Below are positions 1 through 8,656 of a stretch of 22,591 bases of DNA, in pieces. Location of the stretch: the IMG/VR virus record IMGVR_UViG_3300030102_000169, positions 1-22,591 of that record; one strand, given 5' to 3'. Positions within the stretch are counted from its first letter, which is position 1. Each line of letters starts with the position of its first letter. The DNA comes from a virus. The position numbers were made by a program, and so were the translations under genes. The notes under the pieces were generated by a model. That model made no database searches, was not told the origin of the DNA, and saw nothing but the letters and a program-made list of their open reading frames with translations.

Positions 1-21
1 GCCATATTTCCTCCTTATGTG

Positions 22-2550
22 TTATGGGTTATTAGCTTCTAGTGTTGTTATTCTAGCTTCTAATTCTTGAATTGTTTTAACCAGTAAAGGTACTAATTTA
101 GATTGGTCAATGTTTTGATATTTAGGATTACCATCAGCATCTACATCATCTTTAGTTCCATGTATTGCTTCTGGTACTACAGAAGATACTTCATGTGCAA
201 TAAATCCATCAAGTGTTGTATCTGCATCAGATATGAAATTAAATCTTTTTGGTTGTAATTGTTTTAGTCTTTCAGTTGCATTATTTAAATCAACTACGTT
301 TTCTTTCAATCTATAATCAGATGAAGTTCCATAAGTTGTTGTTGAGCCATTTGTAGTAATACTTCCAACTTGACCACTACCTAAAAATTGAACTAATACA
401 CCAGAGTTGGGTCTTTTAATAATAGATGCTTCATGTCCAGAATCTGTAGAAGTTGTTTCTATAAATGCTCCTACTACTGCACCAGTACCACCAACTGCTG
501 ATAGTCTATAACTTGAACTTGGAGAAGTTGTACCAATTCCAACAACTCCATCATGGCTGATACGAACAGCTTCTGCAACACTAGAATTATCTCCAGTTAT
601 AAATGCTAAACCAGTTTTATCGCTAGTACCAGTATCTACAGCATTAATTGAAGCAAAAACTCCATTAGTTCCAACAGACCAACCTATATTTCTTCCATAA
701 TCGCCAGTTCCTTGTGGTGCTTCTAATATTAATTGATAATCTGAAGGTGTTGTTGATATAGTTGAACTGTCACCAGAACCAGAACCTAAATCAAGTTTTG
801 CTCTAGGCGATGAAGTTCCGATACCTACATTTCCAGAATTTTTAAATACTGCTACTGGTGAAAAAGTATCGTTACTTGCATCAGCATCAGTGCCACCAAC
901 AGAAATTTCTAATGCTTGGTCAACATTTTCTTGAACTGCAATTTGCCAATTATGTTTTGATGAGCTAGTTGTTTCAAAAGTTATTTCTGGTGAACTATCT
1001 TCTATAAATACATTTCCTTTAATATGAAGATTATCATCTGGAGAACTTGTATTAATACCAATTTTTCCAGATGAGGTGATACGCATACGTTCTGTAGCAT
1101 TTCCAGAAGTTCCTCTAGTTCCAAAAATTAAAGAATGATTAAAATTTGAAGTATAATTACCTTCTGCTTGAACAAAAGCACCTAAATAATCTGTATTTCC
1201 ACTTAAACTTGAAAAACCAATTCCAAAAACTTCATTTACTGTGCCAATGTCGTTATTAGTTAATTTAATAAAATTAGAACTATCTGCTGTTGGGTCTGTG
1301 CCAACTGTACTTTCTAATATATTAACTCTTGCACTTGGCGATGTAGTTCCGATACCAATTTTTCCGTCATTTAGAATTGTAACAACTGAATCTGATACTG
1401 TTGCATTGCTATCGTTAGCTGTACTATTTTGTACTATATGTAATTTACCTCTTGCAAAAGTTGTCCCATCATCTTCTAAAATCATACCAGTTTTAAAAAA
1501 TCCAGGATTTGAAGCGGAAGTTTTAAATAAAATTCCTGATGTATCTCCAACATTTCCAGTATTTTCTTCTACATATATAAAAGCACTATCAGTATCCGAG
1601 ACTGTAAGTTTAGCAGGTACAGTTGAAGTTCCAATACCAACATTACCAGTTGAATGAACTACTCTCATTCTTTCTGTAGCACTTGTGCCAGTATTAAAAG
1701 TTAAATCTGCATTTTGAAAATTAATTAATTGAACTCTGTTATCTCCTTGTACTGCAAACGCACCATGTAATGTTGAGCCTTTTGCTAATTCATAACCTGC
1801 ATTATTTGTACCAGATAAAGTGACAGCATTATTAAATGAATTTAAGTTTGGAGATGTAATTCCAATACCAACGTCTCCAGATGAATCGATACGCATAGCT
1901 TCAGTTGAACCATTGACTTGAAAAAACATTTGACCAGTACCACCAGTATTGGCTCTAAAACCAAAATCTCCACTACTTGTCATTCTTACTTGACCAATGT
2001 TTCCATCATTGTTATCAAAATTTATAAATGGATTATTTGCATCTGCTGTATTTGTATCAATATGAAGAGGTGCACTTGGCGATGAAGTTCCAATACCCAC
2101 CAACCCTGCCGATGAAATACGCATACTTTCTGAATTAGCTGTTGAGCTGAAAAAACGAAAAGCATCACTTGAGGCTTCATTTCCAACAAACCATTTACTT
2201 GAATCATTTTCTTTAAATTCTACGTTTGCATTACGATTAGATGCAGAGTCTATTTCTAATGCCATATTAGAATTAGCAGTTGAACGTATTCTAGCTGGTA
2301 CACTATCAGAAGAAATTACATCTAATAGATGTTCTGGTGAAGTAGTTCCGATACCAACTCTTTCTGAGCTGTCTATAGTTATAGCAACCGATGTTGCATT
2401 GTCATCGATCCCTGCTGAAGTAAATCCAGTAACCGAACCTGCGATAGCTAATGTAGCTCCACTAGGTATAGAAAAGGTGTCACCACTGTCACCTAACGTG
2501 ACAGTAGTGCCTGATCTTGGACTGAGTTTATTTACTTTTACTTCACTCAT
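22..2550 (-). CDS. Tail fibre with C-terminal S74 intramolecular chaperone domain
   Basis: An 842-residue receptor-binding fibre or tailspike-like protein. The N-terminus (about 1-45) is a short collar of the kind that opens marine phage fibres. The middle is built from at least eight diverged repeats centred on VGIGTTSP-like turns, the first near residue 65, usually followed by a short beta strand (LHI, LDV, LDL). Residues 743-842 form an intramolecular chaperone domain of the peptidase S74 family: SDYRLKEN, then GFIAHEV, then a terminal helix ending ITTLEANNP. In that family the domain trimerises the fibre and then cuts itself off at the conserved Ser-Asp, here near residues 744-745. The ATG overlaps the stop of the preceding small gene (ATGA), which suggests coupled translation. 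It is the last structural gene before the left edge. The host receptor cannot be read from sequence. The fibre call is firm; the exact enzymatic activity of the body, if any, is unknown. Confidence 0.88.
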   Translation of the reverse strand: MSEVKVNKLSPRSGTTVTLGDSGDTFSIPSGATLAIAGSVTGFTSAGIDDNATSVAITIDSSERVGIGTTSPEHLLDVISSDSVPARIRSTANSNMALEIDSASNRNANVEFKENDSSKWFVGNEASSDAFRFFSSTANSESMRISSAGLVGIGTSSPSAPLHIDTNTADANNPFINFDNNDGNIGQVRMTSSGDFGFRANTGGTGQMFFQVNGSTEAMRIDSSGDVGIGITSPNLNSFNNAVTLSGTNNAGYELAKGSTLHGAFAVQGDNRVQLINFQNADLTFNTGTSATERMRVVHSTGNVGIGTSTVPAKLTVSDTDSAFIYVEENTGNVGDTSGILFKTSASNPGFFKTGMILEDDGTTFARGKLHIVQNSTANDSNATVSDSVVTILNDGKIGIGTTSPSARVNILESTVGTDPTADSSNFIKLTNNDIGTVNEVFGIGFSSLSGNTDYLGAFVQAEGNYTSNFNHSLIFGTRGTSGNATERMRITSSGKIGINTSSPDDNLHIKGNVFIEDSSPEITFETTSSSKHNWQIAVQENVDQALEISVGGTDADASNDTFSPVAVFKNSGNVGIGTSSPRAKLDLGSGSGDSSTISTTPSDYQLILEAPQGTGDYGRNIGWSVGTNGVFASINAVDTGTSDKTGLAFITGDNSSVAEAVRISHDGVVGIGTTSPSSSYRLSAVGGTGAVVGAFIETTSTDSGHEASIIKRPNSGVLVQFLGSGQVGSITTNGSTTTYGTSSDYRLKENVVDLNNATERLKQLQPKRFNFISDADTTLDGFIAHEVSSVVPEAIHGTKDDVDADGNPKYQNIDQSKLVPLLVKTIQELEARITTLEANNP

Positions 2551-2762
2551 TTAGATTCAGTCTTAACCTCTTCTTCCTTCATTTCTTCAGGTAGATGTTG
2601 TTTTAATATATCTAAGTAATGTTTTAACAAGATATCGTTATGGCTAAATCTAACCTTTAACTGATTTTGATCTTGGTTTATTACTTGGATATTATTCAAC
2701 GCAACTTTACCTTCATCAGAAAGTTTAGTTTCATCGTACTTTTTATCGTCTATAGTTATCAT
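2547..2762 (-). CDS. Small phage protein, DUF6447-like
   Basis: A 71-residue protein beginning MITIDDKKYDETKLSDEGK, followed by an amphipathic helical stretch and a Glu/Lys-rich tail. The opening (a short beta hairpin with VTIDGKEYD-like residues, then LSDEAK) resembles the small phage family DUF6447 as I remember it; this has not been searched. Function unknown. The Shine-Dalgarno AAGGAG lies 6-7 bases before the ATG. The stop overlaps the start of the S74 fibre gene by four bases, so the two are probably translationally coupled, which hints at a fibre-assembly or virion-related role by position only. Confidence 0.7.
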   Translation of the reverse strand: MITIDDKKYDETKLSDEGKVALNNIQVINQDQNQLKVRFSHNDILLKHYLDILKQHLPEEMKEEEVKTESK

Positions 2763-2780
2763 ATTTTCTCCTTAAAATTA

Positions 2781-3035
2781 CTATATACTATCTTGTTCAG
2801 CTTTGAAAGTTTCATAGTCAGCTTTTACTTTATCTGTCCAGACTACATTACATATACCTTGAATATCCGCATGTTCATTAGATATATCTGCATCTGGCAT
2901 CAAAGAATGTCTATGATACTGTCTTGATAATTCGTTGCCATCTTCAATAATTACAGTATCCGTTCTTACTTGAACGCATTTGTATTTTCCGACCACTTCG
3001 ATTTTACCAATCTGTGTCTCTTTAGTTATTGCCAT
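2781..3035 (-). CDS. Hypothetical protein between the two fibre genes
   Basis: An 84-residue acidic soluble protein with no membrane segment or signal peptide. The first half looks like a small beta domain (alternating hydrophobics in IGKIEVVGKYKCVQVRTDTV). The second half carries a His/Asp-rich loop and a C-terminal helix. A good AAAGGAG site precedes the ATG by about 6 bases. Proteins of this type are common beside fibre genes in marine phages, but I do not recognise a function. It lies in the short interval between two fibre genes together with the 71-residue protein, in the position of a fibre accessory or assembly factor (inference). Confidence 0.68.
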   Translation of the reverse strand: MAITKETQIGKIEVVGKYKCVQVRTDTVIIEDGNELSRQYHRHSLMPDADISNEHADIQGICNVVWTDKVKADYETFKAEQDSI

Positions 3036-3058
3036 TGTTTTCTCCTTTGTTATTAAAA

Positions 3059-5410
3059 TTAACTATCTGTTCTATAATAACCAGCTCCGTATAATATTGT
3101 TGGATTTAAGTTTGACCAATCACTAGCATCGAGTGTAGTTAAATTATTACTACTTCCTGTACCTGTTGAATTTTTAATTCTAACTTTAAAAGTTGTAGCA
3201 TTTTGATCTGGTATAATTACTGCTGATTCTATTCCTAAATCAATTCTTGAACCTGCTGCTAATCCTATTGCTCCTCTTCCTGCTTGTGCAGTAAACGGAA
3301 ATGCACTAAATGTAATATCTCCACTTCCACCAGAAAAACCAGATGTTTCAATATAAAATTCATAATAAACTACGTTACCTATTTTAGTATATTTACCAGC
3401 CCGTTCAGCATAGGTAACAGAAAGAGTGCCTCCTGCTGTAGCTATATCCGGTGTCCAAGTTCCTTCTTCGTAATCGTCTAATTTGTTTGCTGAACCTGTG
3501 CCACCAAGAAATGCACCACCGGATAAATAGATGTCTTTAAATCTTGTTGCACTTCTTCCTAAATCTATGCCTGCATCTCTTGCATTATTATCTGTTTGCC
3601 AAGGTAAAATAGAACTTATATTATCTGCAAATAAAACAGCAGTATTACCATCTCCTATACCTGATTGTATTCCACCAGAAGAAAATACTATACCAACTGT
3701 TGAATTATCTTTTCTAAATTCTAATATTGTTCCATCAGATGTTTTTCTATCTAGGAACATACAAACATTACCATCTCTTCTAGAAACTATTGTTCCTGTT
3801 CCTTCTAATTCTAATCCAGTGTTAGTAGCTGTAGTATCAGTTCTTCCTATTAATAAAGTTCCTGATGTATTAAAAGTTAATCTTGTTGCTGAAGCTGTGT
3901 AATCAAATAAACCAAATTCTCCACTTGTTGGTGTAAAGAAACCATAAGTTCTACCACCACCAGTATTCTGTAATAATAATCTTGCTGAACCACTGTCTGC
4001 AATTTGTAAAGTTTTTGCAGTTCCACCTTGTACTGATGTAGTTCCTACCATTAAATTTCCAGAACTATCAATCCTAGCTTTCTCTGAACCATCAACGCTG
4101 AATGTTATATTTGTTCCAGATAAAGTATTATTGTTATCTGCTTTTAATTGTAACCAACCTGCATTAGCATCTATTCTTGCAACAGCATCACTATCGCCAG
4201 TATCAACAGTTTGAATTATTGGATCTGTTGTACGTATGTCTAAAATTTTACCTGGCGATGAAGTTCCAATACCAACTTTTCCGTCTGATGTAATTCTAAA
4301 TTTTTCGCTATTATTTGTTGCAATTCTAAAATCTGCATCTTCAAATAAATATAATTGACCTACTGTACCATTAAAACCAACTCTAAATCCATCACCAACT
4401 GCAGTCCCAGTCCCGCTTGTGTAAAAATTCATTTGAGAATTTGAACTGTCAAAAATATTTAGTTTTTGATTAGCAGCAGTAGTTCCGATACTAACTTTTC
4501 CGTCTGATGCAATACGCATGACCTCTGCATTTCCTGTTCTTCCATTACCAGAACGACTAGCAGTTTCAAATTTTAAATTTCCATCATCATAAGTTAAACT
4601 AAATAAACCATTACCAGATGATTCAAATCCTGTGTCTTCAAAAAATAATGAAGAAGAAGCTGAACCAGAAACTGTTAAATTATTAGAAGAAATATTTATT
4701 GGAGATGCAGTTCCGACACCGACATTACCAGACGAATCAACACGAACACGTTCTGTATTATTAGTTTGAAATGTTAAAGAACTATTTTTAACTTGATTAA
4801 TACGCATTAATCCAGCAGATGAGAAATTGATACTTCCCATAGCACCAGAGCCATCTCTAAGTGATATTGATGGTGTGGCATTAACTCCATGAGAACCACC
4901 ATCTTGAATAATTAATGTAGGCTCTGAACTAAATAAATGAAGTGTACTTAATGGACTCGCTACACCAATACCAACTCTGTCATTTGAACTATCAACTTTT
5001 AATGTGCTTGTATCAACTGTTAAATCTCCTGAGAAAGTTCCTGTTCCTGTAATATTTATATTTCCTGTGCCTGTAATATTGTTTGAGTTTAAATCTAAAT
5101 TCCCACCAAGTTGAGGCGTGGTATCCGTTACAATATCAAAGCCTGTAACTACACTATCTATAAAATTTACTGTGTTTGCAGATGTATCTATTGTTGCAAA
5201 AGTTATATCGTCTGAGCCATCAAAAAATTTAATTGTTAAAGAGTTTGAACCAGCATTTGTTGTGTCTAACCAAAGTGTTCCTGTTGTTGCACTAGCTGGT
5301 CTTGATGTTCCTGAGTGCATAGAATTTAAAGCACTAAAACTATCATTCATAGTAGTTCTGAATGTACTAAATGCTTGGTTATTAATTGTTATTTGTGAAA
5401 CTTGTGCCAT
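3059..5410 (-). CDS. Tail fibre protein with VGIGT repeats
   Basis: A 783-residue fibre. Residues 1-90 form an N-terminal attachment region (NNQAFSTFRTTMNDSFSALN, then TGTLWLDTTN and IKFFDGSDD). The body has about six diverged repeats of the same VGIGTSSP type as the neighbouring 842-residue fibre, often preceded by VRVDSSGN or FRITSDGK. The C-terminus differs: it lacks an S74 domain and instead carries, from residue 644, a LDDYEEGTWTP block followed by YTKIGNVV. That block recurs in marine phage fibres and probably caps or tips the trimer. The gene starts one base after the stop of the J-like tip gene. It probably binds the host surface or connects the tip to the distal fibre. Fibre identity is firm; order within the virion is inferred. 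Confidence 0.85.
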   Translation of the reverse strand: MAQVSQITINNQAFSTFRTTMNDSFSALNSMHSGTSRPASATTGTLWLDTTNAGSNSLTIKFFDGSDDITFATIDTSANTVNFIDSVVTGFDIVTDTTPQLGGNLDLNSNNITGTGNINITGTGTFSGDLTVDTSTLKVDSSNDRVGIGVASPLSTLHLFSSEPTLIIQDGGSHGVNATPSISLRDGSGAMGSINFSSAGLMRINQVKNSSLTFQTNNTERVRVDSSGNVGVGTASPINISSNNLTVSGSASSSLFFEDTGFESSGNGLFSLTYDDGNLKFETASRSGNGRTGNAEVMRIASDGKVSIGTTAANQKLNIFDSSNSQMNFYTSGTGTAVGDGFRVGFNGTVGQLYLFEDADFRIATNNSEKFRITSDGKVGIGTSSPGKILDIRTTDPIIQTVDTGDSDAVARIDANAGWLQLKADNNNTLSGTNITFSVDGSEKARIDSSGNLMVGTTSVQGGTAKTLQIADSGSARLLLQNTGGGRTYGFFTPTSGEFGLFDYTASATRLTFNTSGTLLIGRTDTTATNTGLELEGTGTIVSRRDGNVCMFLDRKTSDGTILEFRKDNSTVGIVFSSGGIQSGIGDGNTAVLFADNISSILPWQTDNNARDAGIDLGRSATRFKDIYLSGGAFLGGTGSANKLDDYEEGTWTPDIATAGGTLSVTYAERAGKYTKIGNVVYYEFYIETSGFSGGSGDITFSAFPFTAQAGRGAIGLAAGSRIDLGIESAVIIPDQNATTFKVRIKNSTGTGSSNNLTTLDASDWSNLNPTILYGAGYYRTDS

Positions 5411-5411
5411 A

Positions 5412-8270
5412 TTATGTAATGATTTTACCTACTCCTTTTGCAAAAAAATCAAATGTTCTGTCTATACTTGTACCAGACGAATTAAAAAATTCAATAGTAA
5501 AGCCAGATGCAGTTTTATTAGTTATCAAAAATCTGTCGCCTGATGCCATATTTTGACCAGAAATATTTAATGATGGGCTTGATGCAAAAGCTGAATTATA
5601 GGTTACAGCTTTACCACCTGTACCACTAGATATATCTGCACCAGATTCAGTTCTTTCTTCTAAACTAGCTGTAATAGATAATTGAGATATTAACTGTCTA
5701 GCTTCATTATCTGATGAAGTAAATGAAACTCTAAATTTAAAAAATCTACCAACGTATTCGCCTGAGTTAAAAGAAGTAAAAGCACTATAAGTGACATTAT
5801 CGTCACTTGTTGCGATCTGTAATATTGCATCACTATTTTGTGTAGCTGTTCCATCAAAAGGGTCTGGTGTTCCAGCGTCTATAAAAGTAGATGAATCTGG
5901 TCGTCCTGTATCTATATATTCTGCAACTTGATCTGTTACAATTGAAACATTTGCATCAAACTTAGCTTGTAATTTACCAGAAAAATTTATTTGATTTGCA
6001 AAGTCATAAGTCCCAGAACTAGGTACTGTTGTATTAGGATTGCCAAGTGTACCTGATGCTGTAAGCCCTAAATGATTAACTGAATCTATACTTGCTACTT
6101 CTACATTTGATTTAGTACCAGAAAATGTAGTGTGTTCATTTATTGTAGTTTGATTAACATAATTAACAGTTGATATACTAGATTTAATAACTGTTTCTAC
6201 AAGTGATAGATTACCTCTTTTATCTTGGGCTTTAATTAAATAACTACCAGCTTGAAAAGGTACTGTTGCAGATGTACCTGGTCTTGCAATTTTACTTACA
6301 ATAGTTTTTGATTTTGCCCATAAAGGATTAACAATATTTGGAGTGTATTTTATAATATAATAAGCTAAATCAAGATCACTTACTGCGTCCCAAGAAAGTG
6401 TTGCAGAATTACCTACAACATTTATTGAAAAATTTTGAACATTAGCTGGTGGTGCAGATTGACCAACTACTGTATGATTTGTTGAAACAAAGCCTGATCT
6501 AACACCAGCAGTATTTACATATCTTGCTCTAATATTATAAGTTGTACCATCTTTAACATTTAAAACTTCAAAAACAGTATTTTTACCAGAACCAACTTGT
6601 TTAAAAGTACCACCACCATCTTCGGAAATTTCAACTTCATAATAATCAAAAAATGAATCATCTACAATTGCTAAATCTGACAGAGTGATTGTCATTTTAG
6701 TTATAATAACTCCATCATTATATTCAATTATTTCATCAGTAATTACAGGAGTTGCACCTACTGTTTCTGATAAATTTATTGTACTAAATGGGTTCGGTAA
6801 TGTTGTTGTAGGTGTAGATGAAACTTGTGATTTAGATGCCCAAGTATAATGTGAGTTTTGATGCTCAACTAAATTTAAAGCAATAGTATAATCTTCATTA
6901 AATGTAATTGATAAAACTCTAAAATTTTTAGCACTAAATCCAAGTGAGGAGTGTGTGATTGCAACAATATCGCCTATTGCTAAATCGTATGCGTTAAAGT
7001 CTGCTGTAATTTGTAATACCAATGCTTCTCTTGATCTTCTTAAAATAATTTCTGCCATTTCTTCTGCTTGGTATGGAGATGTTAATGTAGGAAATTCTCC
7101 TCTAAATTCTAATAAAACATTTCCATCTGATATTTTCATTGTTGCATGTCTATCTGCACTTGGTAAACTACTATCGTCTGTAGGTGGAAATTGAACTTCA
7201 TCTACTTGGAAATTTCTATCTGGATTTATAAAACTTACAATTACCCTATTATATTTAGAATTTTTATCTGGGCTTGATAATACATATCCACCTATGATAT
7301 TATCCTCTGTCAAAGTTATTGATGCTGTGCCTGTTGTTTCAATAATTAGTTTATATTTACCTTGCGTATAAGGTAGATAACCTCGACAACCTTTTATAAG
7401 TTCTCTTAAATTGTCTATAATTTTTCTATTTGTATCTAAAGCATAATTTGTATCAAATATATTTATATCACTTGCACCAGAATAAGGAGTTACCTGTGTT
7501 TCACAAATAACTGAGGCATCATAAAAACTTTGTAAATCAATATCAGATGTAGTTAATCCTTTTCCATATCTATCGTTTGTTAAATAATCTAAGATACACC
7601 AAGCTGGATTTGTTTTAAAAGATGCAGTTTGTGCAACTAAACTTGAATTATAACTTACAACTTTTTTACCTTTTAATTTAACTTTTACTTGTGGTATTGC
7701 ACCAAACATATCTTGATTCCATTTAAATTTTAAAGCTAAATAACAAATACCTCTTAATCTATGGTTAGCACCCCAATTAGAAATAAATGTTAATAAACTA
7801 GAAGCTATCTGTGAGTCTGTACCAAAAAAAGGTTGAACTCTAATATATGGAACACCATCTTTATAAAAGTTACTATCACTACTTGCAACATCTACCTCAG
7901 TTCCATCAGATAAAGAACTAGCCCAAGTTACTAACTTGTCATCTACTAATATTTGTTCAATAGAATTTATTTCTCCCTCACATAAAACTAGAGCCATATA
8001 TAGGTCAGAATTATTTGTGCCAGAAGTTTCTAAAAATATTCTAGTTCCACCGAGCATTCTTTCGCCATAAATTACTGGGATTGAAGCGTCATTCGATTGT
8101 TTGTTAAGTAAAATACCTTTTTCGTAATTATCCATTGGCGTATCGCCAAAAGAAGCATCAAAAGTAGGAAATGATGGAGTAATCCAAGAAACAGCTTTTT
8201 GAACTACATTGACAGCAGTTTTAACTACACTTTTTACAGCTTTTTTAATTGACCTTACTACACCACCCAT
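5412..8270 (-). CDS. Tail tip protein, lambda J-like / host specificity protein
   Basis: A 952-residue tip attachment protein. Residues 1-30 are Lys/Val-rich and amphipathic, a usual start in this family. Residues 64-75 (IPVIYGERMLGG) are the J-family signature found where the hub domain begins. The next segment, with CEGEINSIEQILVDD, and the later GKGLTTSDID around residue 230 fit the hub/third domain. Residues about 505-690 hold two fibronectin type III-like modules, the second opening PPANVQNFSINVVGNSATLS. The C-terminal 250 residues are beta-rich and probably join the fibres. Known J-type proteins form the central tip that contacts the host during infection. The start overlaps the stop of the preceding gene by one base (TAATG) and the stop lies one base before the first fibre. 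It is shorter than lambda J (1132 residues) but otherwise ordinary. Confidence 0.86.
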   Translation of the reverse strand: MGGVVRSIKKAVKSVVKTAVNVVQKAVSWITPSFPTFDASFGDTPMDNYEKGILLNKQSNDASIPVIYGERMLGGTRIFLETSGTNNSDLYMALVLCEGEINSIEQILVDDKLVTWASSLSDGTEVDVASSDSNFYKDGVPYIRVQPFFGTDSQIASSLLTFISNWGANHRLRGICYLALKFKWNQDMFGAIPQVKVKLKGKKVVSYNSSLVAQTASFKTNPAWCILDYLTNDRYGKGLTTSDIDLQSFYDASVICETQVTPYSGASDINIFDTNYALDTNRKIIDNLRELIKGCRGYLPYTQGKYKLIIETTGTASITLTEDNIIGGYVLSSPDKNSKYNRVIVSFINPDRNFQVDEVQFPPTDDSSLPSADRHATMKISDGNVLLEFRGEFPTLTSPYQAEEMAEIILRRSREALVLQITADFNAYDLAIGDIVAITHSSLGFSAKNFRVLSITFNEDYTIALNLVEHQNSHYTWASKSQVSSTPTTTLPNPFSTINLSETVGATPVITDEIIEYNDGVIITKMTITLSDLAIVDDSFFDYYEVEISEDGGGTFKQVGSGKNTVFEVLNVKDGTTYNIRARYVNTAGVRSGFVSTNHTVVGQSAPPANVQNFSINVVGNSATLSWDAVSDLDLAYYIIKYTPNIVNPLWAKSKTIVSKIARPGTSATVPFQAGSYLIKAQDKRGNLSLVETVIKSSISTVNYVNQTTINEHTTFSGTKSNVEVASIDSVNHLGLTASGTLGNPNTTVPSSGTYDFANQINFSGKLQAKFDANVSIVTDQVAEYIDTGRPDSSTFIDAGTPDPFDGTATQNSDAILQIATSDDNVTYSAFTSFNSGEYVGRFFKFRVSFTSSDNEARQLISQLSITASLEERTESGADISSGTGGKAVTYNSAFASSPSLNISGQNMASGDRFLITNKTASGFTIEFFNSSGTSIDRTFDFFAKGVGKIIT

Positions 8271-8656
8271 TATCTTTGCCTTGTTATAATTTTTCTAACT
8301 TTATCATTTTCTATTCTTAACCATGTAAAGTTTTTGTTTAAATAAATAAATTCTTTAGCTTTATTGATACACCAATAAAAAATGTTTCTTACATTTTCTA
8401 AAGCTATCAAAAATACAAATACAAGATTGTTTCCACTATTCCATTCTGATAATTCAATAATTCCTGTTGTTTTAAATTTTTCTAAATTACTATCTGATAA
8501 AAAAGCCCAATTAGTAAAACCTATTAGCTTTTTGTCTTTATAATGTTTTTTATATTGATTTAAATTTATACTTGGTTCTAAATAGGTTTCTAAATCTTTA
8601 TCTGTTAAATGATTATAATGATTATAGTTTCTGTATAATGAAATAATATCTTGCAT
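8270..8656 (-). CDS. HlyC-like (RTX toxin lysine-acyltransferase family) protein, catalytic Asp apparently absent
   Basis: A 128-residue protein that aligns by eye with HlyC-type toxin-activating acyltransferases, a branch of the GNAT fold. Shared points in order are: a histidine near residue 13 or 16 at about the place of HlyC His23; P28-x-I30 followed by N33-Q34-Y35 (HlyC P-A-I-Q-A-N-Q-Y); GFTNWAFLS at 46-54 (HlyC CSWANLS); EWNSG at 71-75 (HlyC DWTSG); and WLRI at 112-115 (HlyC AIRV). The HlyC catalytic Asp92 would fall at Phe82, so the enzyme may be inactive or act differently. The gene overlaps both neighbours by one base and sits directly before the tip protein, where many siphoviruses and gene transfer agents have a NlpC/P60 peptidase. 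It has no peptidase motif. A tail-tip or host-modifying role is possible. Family assignment is by recalled motifs, so moderate. Confidence 0.6.
   Translation of the reverse strand: MQDIISLYRNYNHYNHLTDKDLETYLEPSINLNQYKKHYKDKKLIGFTNWAFLSDSNLEKFKTTGIIELSEWNSGNNLVFVFLIALENVRNIFYWCINKAKEFIYLNKNFTWLRIENDKVRKIITRQR

Noticed and set aside
1241-1657. Plus-strand open frame of 138 codons inside the S74 fibre
   Set aside because: Lies antisense to a well-supported fibre gene, has no ribosome-binding site and reads as low-complexity Val/Leu/Pro; a shadow of the repeats.
2022-2207. Minus-strand 61-codon frame inside the S74 fibre
   Set aside because: Out-of-frame shadow within a confident gene, rich in Gln/Leu/Ile from the frame shift.
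2667-2927. Plus-strand 86-codon frame opposite the two small genes between fibres
   Set aside because: Antisense to two genes with good ribosome-binding sites; hydrophobic Tyr/Ile/Phe composition expected from the complement of AT-rich coding DNA.
22-5410. Repeats of the fibre genes as a CRISPR array or tandem repeat
   Set aside because: Repeat units are diverged, irregularly spaced and in reading frame; they code for VGIGT turns of fibres.
5118-5543. Plus-strand 141-codon frame across the J-like/fibre junction
   Set aside because: Antisense to the ends of two firm genes; no initiation signal.
8270-8656. NlpC/P60 tail peptidase
   Set aside because: Right position, but the single Cys (96) lies near the end and no Cys-His-His/Asn set is present; HlyC landmarks fit better.
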